Source of the DNA: Chloroflexota bacterium | Lineage (GTDB): Bacteria; Chloroflexota; Dehalococcoidia; SZUA-161 | Assembly (NCBI GenBank): GCA_003229915.1 | Contig: QIGA01000050.1 | Coordinates: forward strand, 1-8,656 | Direction: 5' to 3' | Length of the DNA: 8,656 nt | Part shown: one piece after another, positions 1 through 5,646 of the stretch | Layout of the letters: each line of letters starts with the position of its first letter | Position numbering within the stretch: position 1 is the first letter of the stretch | Made by a program: the position numbers and the translations under genes | The notes under the pieces: model-generated | What the model was told of the DNA's origin: nothing | Databases searched by the model: none | What the model saw: only the letters and a program-made list of their open reading frames with translations

Positions 1-1
1 C

Positions 2-61
2 TACCTCAATCAGAACGGCGACCTGGTAGCTAAGGTTGATCATATCTTGATCTTCCGTTAA
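2..61 (+). CDS. C-terminal end of an unidentified protein (possibly MaoC-like dehydratase)
   Basis: Frame 2 is open from the left edge and ends in TAA at 59-61, giving 19 residues, YLNQNGDLVAKVDHILIFR. The pattern NQxGDLVA followed by a short beta strand resembles the last strands of hotdog-fold acyl dehydratases (MaoC / FAS1-like dehydratase N-terminal family), which often end with NQ-G-x-V-A. That assignment rests on a very short piece and is a guess; the reading frame itself is plausible because it ends just before a non-coding stretch. An inverted repeat (65-74 / 123-132) follows directly. Confidence 0.45.
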   Translation, partial: YLNQNGDLVAKVDHILIFR

Positions 62-64
62 CTC

Positions 65-132
65 TGACCCTCTCGCTGCTGAGGTGGACCCAGTCATTAG
101 GACAGGATAGGGACTTTAGTAAGAGAGGGTCA
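65..132. repeat. Inverted repeat after the truncated gene
   Basis: TGACCCTCTC at 65-74 is the exact reverse complement of GAGAGGGTCA at 123-132, a 10-bp stem around a 48-base loop. It begins 3 bases after the stop of the left-edge gene. The loop is long and there is no T run, so it is not a standard intrinsic terminator; it may be a weak terminator, a leader structure or a processing site. Confidence 0.4.
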
Positions 133-227
133 CTCTGTCCTTCCGCTTCGGCACAGCTCTTGTATTGTATGATGGCGTCCGGTAGTTTCATAGCCAAACC
201 CCTTGGCCTCCTTACGGGCGTCTTTTA

Positions 228-258
228 GGGGGTCGTTTCAAACGAAGCAGTGGTCCCC
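228..258. other. Hairpin just beyond the tRNA 3' end
   Basis: GGGG (228-232 region) pairs with CCCC at 255-258, and between them lies the near-palindrome TCGTTTCAAACGA (233-245). For the minus-strand tRNA this hairpin is immediately downstream of the CCA end, so it could serve as a 3' processing or termination structure. No U run follows on the minus strand. The rest of 133-268 shows nothing I can name. Confidence 0.3.
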
Positions 259-268
259 TTTGAAGCTA

Positions 269-345
<77 letters not shown>

Positions 346-367
346 GTTCTGAGGCTTGTTTGACCCC

Positions 368-397
368 ATTCTAGCACTCCCGCGAAGCATTTGACAA
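368..397 (-). promoter_or_regulatory. Sigma70-type promoter of tRNA-Arg
   Basis: On the minus strand, TTGTCA (392-397) is followed after 18 bases by TAGAAT (368-373). Transcription would start near 361, about 16 bases before the mature tRNA 5' end at 345, which leaves a short leader for RNase P. Confidence 0.75.
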
Positions 398-427
398 GGG
401 CGGCACGTGTTGGCAGGGCATGCTCTT

Positions 428-456
428 TTGCATGACTTTACAAAAGGCACTATAAT
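428..456 (+). promoter_or_regulatory. Sigma70-type promoter of the uspA-trkA-trkA-pheA operon
   Basis: TTGCAT (428-433), a 17-base spacer and a perfect TATAAT (451-456). The start would fall near 463, giving a leader of about 46 bases to the ATG at 509. The promoter is divergent from that of tRNA-Arg, only 30 bases away. A strong ribosome binding site, GGAGGG (501-506), lies just before the ATG. Confidence 0.8.
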
Positions 457-508
457 AACCCTCTGGCGCTTTTGCAGGGCGTTAGTTCGTTTATAGCTAC
501 GGAGGGAA

Positions 509-946
509 ATGCGACCCAAAAATGTTTTGATCCCTGTTAGCGGGTGCAGGGCTGACGAGGAAGCGATAAGGCTATCTTGCCGACTGGCTAAGAAGGGTGG
601 AGGCAAGATCTATGTTACCTATGTGATCCAAGTAGATCGCACTTTGCCTTTAGACGCTGAAGTTAGGCCGGAGATCGACAAGGCCGAGAAGGTTCTTGAC
701 CAGGCGGAGACCATCGCTGAGGAGCAAGACTGCAATGTCGAGACTGACCTGTTGCAATCAAGGGAAATAGGTCCAGCAATTGTCGATGAGGCGATTGAGC
801 GCGGTGTTGATCTGATAACGATCGGGGTTGATTACGAGAAGAAATTCGGGGAATTCACTATGGGGGATATGATACCTTATGTGCTTAGAAACGCCCCATG
901 CTGGGTGTTGATTTGCCGAGAGCCAATCACCGGGGACGCAGGCTGA
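509..946 (+). CDS. UspA-fold universal stress family protein
   Basis: A 145-residue protein of single-UspA-domain size. The N-terminus KNVLIPVSG is the first beta strand and loop of the family, and the C-terminal part (about 103-137) has the pattern ITIGVDYEKKF...MGDMIPYVLRNAPCWVLICR, matching the usual last helix and strand with NAPCWVLI in place of HAPCPVLVV. The ATP-binding pattern G-2x-G-9x-G-S/T is not intact: position +3 after G106 is Tyr, and the later Gly is followed by Asp (G119-D120). It may therefore belong to the non-ATP-binding class; this is inference. It is first in an operon with two RCK proteins, 6 bases before the next start. UspA-domain proteins are known partners of ion transport systems, so a role in potassium or pH homeostasis is plausible. 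Start chosen by the GGAGGG Shine-Dalgarno at 501-506. Confidence 0.85.
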   Translation: MRPKNVLIPVSGCRADEEAIRLSCRLAKKGGGKIYVTYVIQVDRTLPLDAEVRPEIDKAEKVLDQAETIAEEQDCNVETDLLQSREIGPAIVDEAIERGVDLITIGVDYEKKFGEFTMGDMIPYVLRNAPCWVLICREPITGDAG

Positions 947-952
947 TTTATC

Positions 953-1351
953 ATGAAAGTAATTATAATGGGTTGCAGTCGTGTTGGCGCCCAACTGGCG
1001 GGAATGTTGGATGCTGGCGGGCACAGTGTCACTATCCTGGATGTTGAGCCCTATAGCTTCAGGAAACTACCATCGACATTCAACGGTGTGGCGATGGTCG
1101 GCAATGGACTGGAAGATGAGTTGCTCAAGAAGGCGGGCATCGAGGATGCGGATGTTTTTGTATCCACAACACAGGGGGACAACCGCAATGTGATGGCCTG
1201 TCAGATCGCGAAGCACATCTACCACGTGCCCAAAGTGGTTTCCCGTATCTATGACCCAATCCGCGAGGAGATGTATCGGAATCTGGGGTTGGATACAGTT
1301 AGCCCCACCAAGGTAGTGGCGGAACTTCTGAAGGACAGAGTAGAGGGTTAG
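953..1351 (+). CDS. TrkA-type RCK protein, N-terminal (NAD-binding) domain only
   Basis: A 132-residue protein that is a lone RCK_N (TrkA-N) domain. The Rossmann motif is GCSRVG (residues 7-12), with Asp30 closing the second strand as expected for NAD(H) binding. The segment DADVFVSTTQGDNRNVMACQ (about 66-84) is the typical TrkA-N core, and SRIYDP matches the family's ARVNDP-like strand. RCK proteins gate Trk/Ktr potassium channels from the cytoplasm in response to nucleotides. There is no RCK_C domain: the frame ends at residue 132 with a stop (1349-1351), 5 bases before the next gene. This resembles the first half of a classical TrkA (RCK_N-RCK_C twice) without its ligand domain. No clear Shine-Dalgarno is seen, so coupling with the upstream gene is likely. 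It might be called trkA, but the split form makes a symbol uncertain. Confidence 0.88.
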   Translation: MKVIIMGCSRVGAQLAGMLDAGGHSVTILDVEPYSFRKLPSTFNGVAMVGNGLEDELLKKAGIEDADVFVSTTQGDNRNVMACQIAKHIYHVPKVVSRIYDPIREEMYRNLGLDTVSPTKVVAELLKDRVEG

Positions 1352-1356
1352 GGAGA

Positions 1357-2022
1357 ATGTACATCATAGTTGTTGGTGGTGGCGAGGTCGGTTATCATCT
1401 CTCAAAGATATTGCTCAATGAGGGACATGAGGTCTTGATTCTGGAGCAGGACGCCGCTAGATGCGAAAGGCTCACCGAGGAATTGGGAGGCATTGTTCAC
1501 CGCGGTGATGGCTGTGAGGCAGCCACGCTGGATTCGGTTGGCACCGGCAGGGCAGATATGATGGTTGCTGTAACCGACGGCGACGAGGATAATCTGGTGG
1601 CATGCCAGGTGGCTAAGCACAGGTTTAATGTTCCGCGTACCCTTGCCCGTATTACGAACCCCGGGAACGAGACCATTTTCAGTATGCTGGGCATCGATGC
1701 AACTGTGAGCAGCACTAACCTTATCTTGGCACATATCGAGCAGGAACTCCCTTCACATCACTTGATCCCTTTGCTCAAATTGAAGAGCGGTACGCTCGAG
1801 ATCGTCGAGGTCAAGATCCCCACTGGTTCAGGGGTAGTGGGCAAGAGGATTGGTGACTTCCGCATGCCTAAGGGAAGTGCCGTTTTGCTGGTGGTTGGCA
1901 AGGAGAAAGGGCCCTTCATCCCAACGGATGATACCGTTCTCGAAGCTGAGGATGACGTGGTGGCAATTACAAGTGCTGAGCACGAAGAAGCAATGCGGGA
2001 AATGTTGGTAGGAAGGCAATAG
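1357..2022 (+). CDS. trkA: TrkA family potassium uptake regulator (RCK_N + RCK_C)
   Basis: A 221-residue protein with the domain order RCK_N (1 to about 125) then RCK_C (about 140-217), the length of KtrA/TrkA-type single-module regulators. Visible marks are the Rossmann motif GGGEVG (7-12), Glu30 at the end of strand two, the DGDEDNLVACQVAKH core (74-88) and ARITNP (97-102). The C-terminal part has the RCK_C pattern, with GVVGKRIGDFRMPKG (159-173) and a final DDVVAIT strand. It forms octameric or tetrameric gating rings on the cytoplasmic side of Trk/Ktr channels. The start ATG is 5 bases after the previous stop and is preceded by GGGAGA (1351-1356). No TrkH/KtrB channel gene is in the window, so the membrane partner must be elsewhere. 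It probably pairs with the preceding RCK_N-only protein. Confidence 0.93.
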   Translation: MYIIVVGGGEVGYHLSKILLNEGHEVLILEQDAARCERLTEELGGIVHRGDGCEAATLDSVGTGRADMMVAVTDGDEDNLVACQVAKHRFNVPRTLARITNPGNETIFSMLGIDATVSSTNLILAHIEQELPSHHLIPLLKLKSGTLEIVEVKIPTGSGVVGKRIGDFRMPKGSAVLLVVGKEKGPFIPTDDTVLEAEDDVVAITSAEHEEAMREMLVGRQ

Positions 2023-2053
2023 ATTGCTGCCGCCGCTTGCTTTGAGAGGATAA

Positions 2054-2875
2054 ATGCCCAAGGTCGCGTTTCAAGGGGAGAAAGGGGCCTTCAGCGAGGA
2101 CGCTGTACTAAGGTTCTTCGGCGGTGTTGAGCTTTTGCCCTGTCGCGCTTTGCGCGATGTTTTTGAGGCAGCGGCCCAGGGCGCGGCTGATTTCGGCGTT
2201 GTTCCTGTCGAGAACTCGCAGGCAGGAAGTATCAAAGAGACCTACGATCTCTTATTAAGGTATGACCTCAATATCTACGGCGAAATCGCTCTTGAGGTAA
2301 ACCATTGTCTCTTGGCCCCTTCGGGCGAAAGCCTGGCCAGCATAAAAACGGTTTACTCTCATCCCCAGGCCCTCGCTCAATGTGAGGAATTCCTGAGGAA
2401 GCTCAACGTTGAAATCGTGCCTACCTATGATACCGCAGGCAGTGCGAAGCTGATTAGGGAAAAGGCTCTGGCGAACTGTGCTGCGGTGGCAAGCAAGCGG
2501 GTATCAGAAATCTATCAGATGCAAATACTGGCCGAGGACATCCAAACCATCCCGGATAACTATACCAAATTCTTTGTGGTATCCAAAGCTAAGGCCAACT
2601 GCGCCGATGAGAACAAGACCTCGCTTGTTTTCGCCACGAGAAACGCCCCCGGCGCTTTGTATGATTGTCTCGGCGCTTTCGCCACCAGGGGCATAAATCT
2701 GACCAAGCTGGAATCAAGACCAAGCAAGGATAAACCGTGGGAGTATGTTTTCTATGTCGATTTGGAAGGGCATACGGAGGATGACATTTGCAATCAGGCT
2801 TTGCAAGACCTTCGAAAGAAAACTAGCTTCCTAAAGATCCTTGGTTCTTATCCTAAGAGCGTAGTGTCATCGTAG
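2054..2875 (+). CDS. pheA: Prephenate dehydratase with C-terminal ACT domain
   Basis: A 273-residue, single-function P-protein: it turns prephenate into phenylpyruvate (water and CO2 leave), the committed step to phenylalanine. The catalytic PDT domain occupies about 1-178. It begins VAFQGEKGAFSEDA, includes PVENSQAGSI (51-60) and YSHPQAL (101-107), and ends with the family's TRF-type motif as NYTKFFVV (169-176), Thr171 being the catalytic threonine. An ACT domain (about 188-268) contains GALY (200-203) and ESRP (220-223), the phenylalanine-binding signatures, so feedback inhibition by phenylalanine is expected. There is no chorismate mutase domain. Ribosome binding site GAGAGGA (2044-2050). 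It is last in the operon, 31 bases after trkA; an amino-acid gene after potassium regulators is probably shared transcription, not shared function. It converges on the minus-strand pair with only 24 bases between stops. Confidence 0.96.
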   Translation: MPKVAFQGEKGAFSEDAVLRFFGGVELLPCRALRDVFEAAAQGAADFGVVPVENSQAGSIKETYDLLLRYDLNIYGEIALEVNHCLLAPSGESLASIKTVYSHPQALAQCEEFLRKLNVEIVPTYDTAGSAKLIREKALANCAAVASKRVSEIYQMQILAEDIQTIPDNYTKFFVVSKAKANCADENKTSLVFATRNAPGALYDCLGAFATRGINLTKLESRPSKDKPWEYVFYVDLEGHTEDDICNQALQDLRKKTSFLKILGSYPKSVVSS

Positions 2876-2899
2876 AGAATTCACGCCACTGAAGACTAA

Positions 2900-3142
2900 T
2901 CAAGCCTTGTGTCTTGCTTGATCGAACTTCGCTTTAAGCTCCTCGCCCTTCTGTGTCGCGGCCTCTTTCCCTTCCTCCCAGGCGGACTTGCCTAAGGAAG
3001 CGAGCCCGTCTACTTTGCCCCGCAGCTGCTCGCGGGTCTTCTCTCCGGGCTGTGGTGCGAACAGCAAGCCCAAAACGGCACCTATTATACCGCCCAGGAG
3101 CAGTCCGGTGAAGAAGTTCGGGCCATCATTTTCCGTTGTCAT
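2900..3142 (-). CDS. YtxH domain small protein
   Basis: An 80-residue protein. Residues 10-33 form a glycine-rich membrane segment, FFTGLLLGGIIGAVLGLLFAP, followed by the typical YtxH continuation PGEKTREQL (32-40) and then a charged amphipathic tail rich in Lys, Glu and Ala, likely helical or coiled coil. YtxH proteins are small, envelope-associated and linked to general stress responses; the molecular role is unknown. The start at 3142 is chosen because AGAAAGGAG lies 7 bases upstream on the minus strand; the longer open frame up to 3217 would start inside the upstream gene and adds 25 residues without family features. It overlaps the end of the DUF948-like gene by 17 bases, which suggests translational coupling. 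Confidence 0.88.
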   Translation of the reverse strand: MTTENDGPNFFTGLLLGGIIGAVLGLLFAPQPGEKTREQLRGKVDGLASLGKSAWEEGKEAATQKGEELKAKFDQARHKA

Positions 3143-3416
3143 GGCTTTTCTCCTTTCTATGAGAGCGTTTGGATAGGGTGGATATGGCCTTTCGCATCCC
3201 CGCAGCGAAAATGGCACCCTTCGTGATCGGCTTGACCACTTTCCCAGTTACGAGAGATGAGACACTCTTGAGATCGGTAAGGAAAACCCGTGCCGCATCC
3301 AAGGTGGGGGATACCTTGCGGAAAATTACGATTGTCAGAATGGAGAATAAAAGGGCAGCTCCAATTACTATAAAGGCGGAGATGATTATCATTATGTCCC
3401 GGAATTGCTCAAGCAT
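3126..3416 (-). CDS. DUF948-like single-span membrane protein
   Basis: A 96-residue protein with one hydrophobic helix at about 8-32 (IMIIISAFIVIGAALLFSIL and on), then a soluble part with LDAARVFLTDLKSVSSLVTGKVVKPI and a basic C-terminus. This order (N-terminal helix, a helical stretch with regularly spaced Leu/Val, conserved 'VKPI' region) resembles DUF948 / general stress protein family members, which are often encoded beside YtxH proteins. That assignment is by recall and fairly likely. A strong Shine-Dalgarno, GGGGGAGGT, is 8-9 bases before the ATG on the minus strand. It is first in a two-gene operon with ytxH-like and has its own promoter at 3455-3483. Confidence 0.8.
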   Translation of the reverse strand: MLEQFRDIMIIISAFIVIGAALLFSILTIVIFRKVSPTLDAARVFLTDLKSVSSLVTGKVVKPITKGAIFAAGMRKAISTLSKRSHRKEKSHDNGK

Positions 3417-3454
3417 GAGATCTTACCTCCCCCACGAGTTTTGCCTCCGCAACT

Positions 3455-3483
3455 AATATACTATGATAATCGAGGAAAAGCAA
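3455..3483 (-). promoter_or_regulatory. Promoter of the DUF948/YtxH operon
   Basis: On the minus strand, TTGCTT (3478-3483), a 17-base spacer and TATATT (3455-3460). The start would be near 3448, leaving a leader of about 32 bases that contains the GGGGGAGGT ribosome binding site. Confidence 0.6.
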
Positions 3484-3518
3484 CAGTACCCTTGGTAGGG
3501 GGCTGTATCATTGATTTG

Positions 3519-3557
3519 TGCCCCTGGAAAAGATGCTGTTCTACCAACTCCACCGCT
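3519..3557 (-). other. tRNA-like fragment (D arm to anticodon loop)
   Basis: On the minus strand this gap reads GTGGAGTTGGTAGAACAGC then ATCTTTTCCAGG, much like the D arm and the TTTTCCA anticodon loop of a bacterial tRNA-Gly(UCC). No matching acceptor stem, anticodon stem or T arm can be found, so it is at most a decayed tRNA piece and may be chance. Confidence 0.2.
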
Positions 3558-3589
3558 CGCCGCGACCATCACCTGCCCGCTGTGGTTAT

Positions 3590-4756
3590 TTATAGCTGAC
3601 CCTTGATATACTCAATAGCTCGCTCAAGCTGAGGATCAAAGCCTTGCTTGACATCATCTTCCGTTATCTCGATAATTTCATCTGGCAGAATACCTCGCCC
3701 CTCTATTTGCTGCCTGTTCGGGGTGAACCAGCGGGCAATGGTAACGTAGATGGCGGAACCGTCGCTCAACTGGCGAAAACGATTGATCGTCCCCTTTCCC
3801 AGGGTCTTGGTGCCGATGATCGGCCCCCGGCCGTGGTCCTGGAGAGCGCCTGCCACCACTTCACTGGCACTGGCGCTGTTGCTGTTAACCAGGACAGCCA
3901 GTGGCAGGTCGGGTACCAGACCTCCCTCCTCCACTTCCAGCGCTATTTCATTTCCCTCCCCATCTATCACATAGGCGACAACACCTTCGTCGAGGAACTG
4001 GCTGGCTACGGCTACTGCTGATCTGAGAATACCGCCCGGGTTGTCACGAAAGTCGAGAATAATGCCGCTCACACCGTCGATGGCCATGTCCTCGAGCGCT
4101 GAGACCATCTCTGACCCGGTTCGGCTCGAGAAATGGGTGACCTCGATATGGGCGATGTTGTCGGGAAGCATCTTCGCTAGAACGGTGTCTATATCTATCT
4201 CAGCACGTGTTATCACGAAGTCTGCCGGAACATCTTCCCCCTCGTGCAATATGCTGAGCTTAACCTGGGTGCCGGGCTCTCCCCTTATCATGAGCACGGC
4301 TTCGATCATGCTACTGCCTTCTGTTGTTTCGCCGTCGACCCCCAGGATTTTGTCCCCCGGCTTTATGCCCGCCTTCTGCGCCGGAGTGCCGATGATAGGA
4401 GCAATTACCGTTAGCTGCCCCTCCCTGTCGATAGTGAGCTCGATCCCTATTCCTCCAAACGATCCTTCCAGGCTGTACTGACTCAGCTCATAATGCCTGG
4501 CATCGAGATAGGCGGAATACGGGTCATCCAGGGACTCGATCATGCCCTGTATTGCCCCCTTGCTCAACTTGTCCAGGTCGATCTCATCGCTGTCCACATA
4601 ATCATCGAGAATTACCTGCCATGCTTCTTCAACGAGGTCGAATTCTGGTTCAGAAGGGGATGTATCGAACCGCGATGTGTTGAGGCCGCCCTGCAAATAG
4701 ACAACAACAAGCACTACTACTAGCAAAAGCGCGGCAATTTTGACCGTTCTTCCCAT
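3590..4756 (-). CDS. S41 family carboxy-terminal processing protease (CtpA/Prc type)
   Basis: A 388-residue serine protease. It starts with a short basic end and a hydrophobic anchor (about 6-23), so the rest should lie outside the cytoplasmic membrane. The helical N-terminal part includes DDPYSAYLD (77-85). A PDZ domain follows (about 100-185): FGGIGIEL, then AGIKPGDKILGVDG. The S41 protease core covers about 198-360: DFRDNPGG (235-242), NSNSASASE (291-299) with catalytic Ser296, and LGKG (319-322) with catalytic Lys321. The 25-residue Ser-Lys distance equals that of E. coli Tsp (Ser430/Lys455). Such enzymes trim the C-termini of exported proteins. Length fits the CtpA/CtpB group (about 390-450). 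The start at 4756 is preferred: AGGGGAAG precedes it, and the promoter at 4786-4814 puts the transcription start inside the longer open frame that begins at 4819. It is a single-gene unit. Confidence 0.95.
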   Translation of the reverse strand: MGRTVKIAALLLVVVLVVVYLQGGLNTSRFDTSPSEPEFDLVEEAWQVILDDYVDSDEIDLDKLSKGAIQGMIESLDDPYSAYLDARHYELSQYSLEGSFGGIGIELTIDREGQLTVIAPIIGTPAQKAGIKPGDKILGVDGETTEGSSMIEAVLMIRGEPGTQVKLSILHEGEDVPADFVITRAEIDIDTVLAKMLPDNIAHIEVTHFSSRTGSEMVSALEDMAIDGVSGIILDFRDNPGGILRSAVAVASQFLDEGVVAYVIDGEGNEIALEVEEGGLVPDLPLAVLVNSNSASASEVVAGALQDHGRGPIIGTKTLGKGTINRFRQLSDGSAIYVTIARWFTPNRQQIEGRGILPDEIIEITEDDVKQGFDPQLERAIEYIKGQL

Positions 4757-4785
4757 AGACTTCCCCTTTCGCAATAGACAAGCTG

Positions 4786-4814
4786 ATATTAGCAGCTTTT
4801 GCTCGGACTGGCAA
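4786..4814 (-). promoter_or_regulatory. Promoter of the S41 protease gene
   Basis: On the minus strand, TTGCCA (4809-4814), a 17-base spacer and TAATAT (4786-4791). The start would be near 4779, giving a leader of about 23 bases and excluding the upstream in-frame ATG at 4819. Confidence 0.7.
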
Positions 4815-4820
4815 TCCAAA

Positions 4821-4850
4821 TTGACAGTTTCCCGTGTGCGCTGTTATTCT
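4821..4850 (+). promoter_or_regulatory. Possible promoter entering the thiolase remnant
   Basis: TTGACA (4821-4826), an 18-base spacer and TATTCT (4845-4850). It is divergent from the protease promoter. What it would drive is unclear: only the thiolase remnant and, 200 bases on, smpB with its own stronger promoter. Confidence 0.4.
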
Positions 4851-4862
4851 AGTTAAGGCTAG

Positions 4863-4994
4863 CTTGAAGCTAATGAGAAGGAGGATATTGAGGCCGGCAC
4901 CTTCGATCTGGGAGGGGAGATGACGGTCAGCACCGACGGCGGGGCGAAGTGCTTTAGCCATCCTGTGGGTGCCAGTGGTTGCCTTCAAAGCTGA
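4863..4994 (+). pseudogene. Remnant of a thiolase C-terminal region
   Basis: Reading 4863-4994 in frame gives 43 residues beginning LEANEKEDIEAGTFDLGGE and ending at TGA. The later part, STDGGAKCFSHPVGASGC, matches the thiolase C-terminal signature (V-N-x-D-G-G-x-x-x-x-G-H-P-x-G-A-S-G). That signature carries the catalytic His of acetyl-CoA C-acyltransferases. The Gly before His-Pro is Ser here. Upstream the frame is closed by TAG (4860-4862) and TAA (4854-4856), with no other frame continuing it; downstream the fragment stops shortly after GASG where an active enzyme would go on to its last Cys and the end. No start codon or ribosome binding site serves it. It is therefore a gene fossil; the match is by recognised motif, not by search. 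Confidence 0.8.
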
Positions 4995-5018
4995 TCGTTT
5001 GTCGGCCTTGCGTTGAAC

Positions 5019-5047
5019 TTGACATAATACCTATGATGTGGTATACT
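5019..5047 (+). promoter_or_regulatory. Strong smpB promoter placing the start at the ATG
   Basis: A consensus TTGACA (5019-5024), a 17-base spacer and TATACT (5042-5047). Transcription should begin about 6-7 bases after the -10 box, at 5053-5054, which is the smpB ATG itself (5053). No ribosome binding site lies between. Confidence 0.85.
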
Positions 5048-5052
5048 AAAAT

Positions 5053-5526
5053 ATGTCCCTGAAAACAATCACGGTCAACCGCAAGGCGTACCACGACTAC
5101 CATATTGAGGACACTGCAGAGGCGGGGCTGGTCCTGACCGGCACTGAGATTAAATCGATCCGGGCTGGCAGGGTTAATCTGCGTGACGCCTACGCTAGTG
5201 CGGAAAATGGCGAGTTGTGGTTGCTGGGTGCTCACATCGCCCAGTATCAGGCGGGCAGTAGATATAATCACGAGCCGAAAAGGCCGCGGAAATTGCTTCT
5301 GCATCGCAAGGAGATAGCGGAGTTCAGCGGTGCAGTGATGAGGAAGGGGCTTACTATAGTGCCCCTGAGATTGTACCTTAAGAATGGAATAGCCAAGGTG
5401 GAGCTGGGGGTCGCCAGGGGCAAGAAAGCATACGATAAGCGTGAGGCGATGGCTCAGCGCGATGCCCAGCGCGAGATACAGCGCGCGTTGAGCCAGCGCA
5501 CTCAGAGCGGAAATCCTAAGCGCTAA
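5053..5526 (+). CDS. smpB: SsrA-binding protein SmpB
   Basis: A 157-residue protein of standard SmpB length. SmpB binds the tRNA-like part of tmRNA and brings it to stalled ribosomes for trans-translation. The OB-fold core shows NRKAYHDYHIEDTAEAG (9-25), then GTEIKSIRAGRVNL (30-43), NHEPKRPRKLLL (72-83) and RLYLKNGIAKVELG. The C-terminal tail has the RGKKAYDKRE signature (122-131), which enters the mRNA channel, followed by a basic Arg/Gln-rich extension. The start is fixed by alignment with the family N-terminus: the NRKA motif begins at residue 9, as usual. The promoter at 5019-5047 predicts a leaderless message beginning at this ATG. ssrA follows 120 bases downstream with its own promoter, a common pairing. 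Confidence 0.97.
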   Translation: MSLKTITVNRKAYHDYHIEDTAEAGLVLTGTEIKSIRAGRVNLRDAYASAENGELWLLGAHIAQYQAGSRYNHEPKRPRKLLLHRKEIAEFSGAVMRKGLTIVPLRLYLKNGIAKVELGVARGKKAYDKREAMAQRDAQREIQRALSQRTQSGNPKR

Positions 5527-5530
5527 ACTC

Positions 5531-5601
5531 GAAATTATAAACAGATTTAGTATTTGAATTTGCAGAACTTGAAATTGTTTACAGTTTAGGATTGGGAATG
5601 T
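5531..5601 (+). repeat. Two imperfect direct repeats between smpB and ssrA
   Basis: Copy one (5531-5562) begins GAAATTATAAACAGATTTAG; copy two (5571-5601) begins GAAATTGTTTACAGTTTAGG. Both go on with a related ATT-G-AAT-TG pattern. The pair is AT-rich compared with its surroundings and spaced 40 bases start to start. It may be the trace of a short duplication or of a genomic repeat family. Confidence 0.5.
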
Positions 5602-5606
5602 GGGAT

Positions 5607-5635
5607 TTTACACTTTGCCTTTTGTATTCTACGAT
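5607..5635 (+). promoter_or_regulatory. Promoter of ssrA
   Basis: TTTACA (5607-5612), a 17-base spacer and TACGAT (5630-5635). The start would be near 5642, about five bases before the mature tmRNA 5' end, compatible with RNase P trimming. Confidence 0.65.
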
Positions 5636-5646
5636 TGAAGTATCTT

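Noticed and set aside
758..1024. 88-residue minus-strand frame across the uspA/trkA junction
   Set aside because: Antisense to two recognised genes and without family features.
2899..2922. Hairpin ATCAAGC / GCTTGAT as a terminator between the convergent pheA and ytxH-like genes
   Set aside because: The stem is only 7 bp, lies within the coding end of the minus-strand gene and has no U run on either side.
3143..3217. Longer start for the YtxH protein
   Set aside because: It would add residues without family features and lies inside the upstream gene; the ATG at 3142 has a strong ribosome binding site.
4041..4481. 146-residue plus-strand frame inside the protease gene
   Set aside because: Antisense to the well-supported S41 protease core; composition is typical of a shadow frame.
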